Shown one piece after another: positions 23,467-23,779 of a stretch of 23,779 nt of DNA. A program made the translations under genes and the position numbers. The DNA is from DATJYV01 sp035499415 (GTDB lineage Bacteria > Bacteroidota > Ignavibacteria > UBA10030). The DNA lies in contig DATJYV010000129.1 in the NCBI GenBank assembly GCA_035499415.1, forward strand, positions 1 to 23,779, read 5' to 3'. A model generated the notes under the pieces. It had not been told where the DNA came from, made no database searches, and saw only the letters and a list, made by a program, of their open reading frames with translations. The number at the start of each line of letters is the position of its first letter. Position 1 is the first letter of the stretch.

Positions 23467-23580
23467 GGCATAACGTACGAAGTTCCGCAATAAATTACAA
23501 GGACCATAAGTCCCAGGCGAGACAGCGCGGAGGGTATTCTTGCAGATCGCTTCGGGAAAAATACCGGCGCCCGTAAATCT

Positions 23581-23605
23581 AAAAGCCCGATTCCTCGGGC
23601 TTTTT
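23581..23605 (-). terminator. Hairpin terminator after folD, bidirectional sequence
   Basis: A perfect 10-bp stem, AAAAGCCCGA (23581-23590) with TCGGGCTTTT (23595-23604), and a 4-base loop. It ends in T runs on both strands; since the nearest upstream gene is folD on the minus strand, it should end that transcript 26 bp after its stop. Confidence 0.88.
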
Positions 23606-23630
23606 CGTTGACGGCAATTGGACTCTTCTC

Positions 23631-23779
23631 TTACGCTGCCGAATCCATCGCCGCTCTCAACGTGTTCCTCATCAGCATCGCAATCGTCATCGGTCCGACG
23701 CCGCCGGGAACGGGCGTGATCGCCTTCGCGACGTGCGAGGCAGAATCAAAATCCACATCGCCGACGACGCGATAGCCCT
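23631..23779 (-). CDS. folD: FolD, C-terminal end (5' partial)
   Basis: Reading the minus strand from the right edge to the TAA at 23631 gives 48 residues: GYRVVGDVDF, then ITPVPGGVGPMTIAMLMRNT, ending AAMDSAA. These are the invariant C-terminal motifs of bifunctional methylenetetrahydrofolate dehydrogenase/cyclohydrolase, the cytoplasmic enzyme interconverting methylene-, methenyl- and formyl-tetrahydrofolate with NADP. The PGGVGPMT motif lines the dinucleotide site. The start lies outside the window. It is unrelated in function to its neighbours and is separated from them by the terminator. Confidence 0.95.
   Translation of the reverse strand, partial: GYRVVGDVDFDSASHVAKAITPVPGGVGPMTIAMLMRNTLRAAMDSAA

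Noticed and set aside
23431..23490. Upstream start for the CsoR-like repressor
   Set aside because: The extra 20 residues would be read through the G-tract operator, and the AAAGGA ribosome site supports ATG 23430.

Overview
The window is about 23.8 kb of moderately GC-rich bacterial chromosome, densely packed and without tRNA, rRNA, transposase or phage genes. The gene content suggests a Gram-negative member of the Bacteroidota/Chlorobi/Ignavibacteria assemblage: a peptidoglycan-recycling set with an AmpG-type permease, SpoIID-like and DUF4922 proteins, lipoproteins, c-type haem proteins, and TlpA/DsbD thiol chemistry. The lineage is an inference from gene families and was not tested with a marker gene.

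Left block (1-8703, all minus strand). Read in transcription order it encodes a GlcNAc-kinase-like ASKHA protein, a GT2 glycosyltransferase with a degenerate extra half, a GNAT acetyltransferase, a DUF4922/HIT-like protein, a SpoIID/LytB protein, an AmpG-like permease and a GH3 lipoprotein of NagZ type that runs off the left edge. Together these look like a peptidoglycan-salvage island that cuts glycan, imports the fragments and activates the sugars. It contains unexpected parts: a HIT-like protein with the HLHFQA signature of GDP-hexose phosphorylases, and a SpoIID protein whose reading frame has no room for an export signal.

Middle block (8879-13612, plus strand). A TlpA/ResA-like thioredoxin, a full-length DsbD, a membrane histidine kinase with a CxxCH haem motif in its sensor domain, and an SDR oxidoreductase are packed with two overlapping junctions. 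The thiol-reducing pair could supply the reductant needed to mature the haem-binding sensor.

Right-middle block (13639-21114, plus strand). Here lie a secreted Cys/Met/Lys-rich protein followed by a clear terminator, a small two-helix membrane protein, an exported MetX-like alpha/beta hydrolase, a probable lipoprotein, a membrane-anchored monohaem cytochrome c, a TauE/SafE permease, a DUF885 metallopeptidase-like protein and a DUF3887-alpha/beta hydrolase. Two intergenic gaps carry different degenerate heptamer tandem repeats.

Right end (21178-23779, minus strand). A CsoR/RcnR-family repressor with an RcnR-like G-tract operator precedes a P1B-type metal ATPase without an N-terminal metal-binding domain, in which the usual CPC transport motif reads GAC. 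The window ends inside folD, which is closed by a hairpin terminator.
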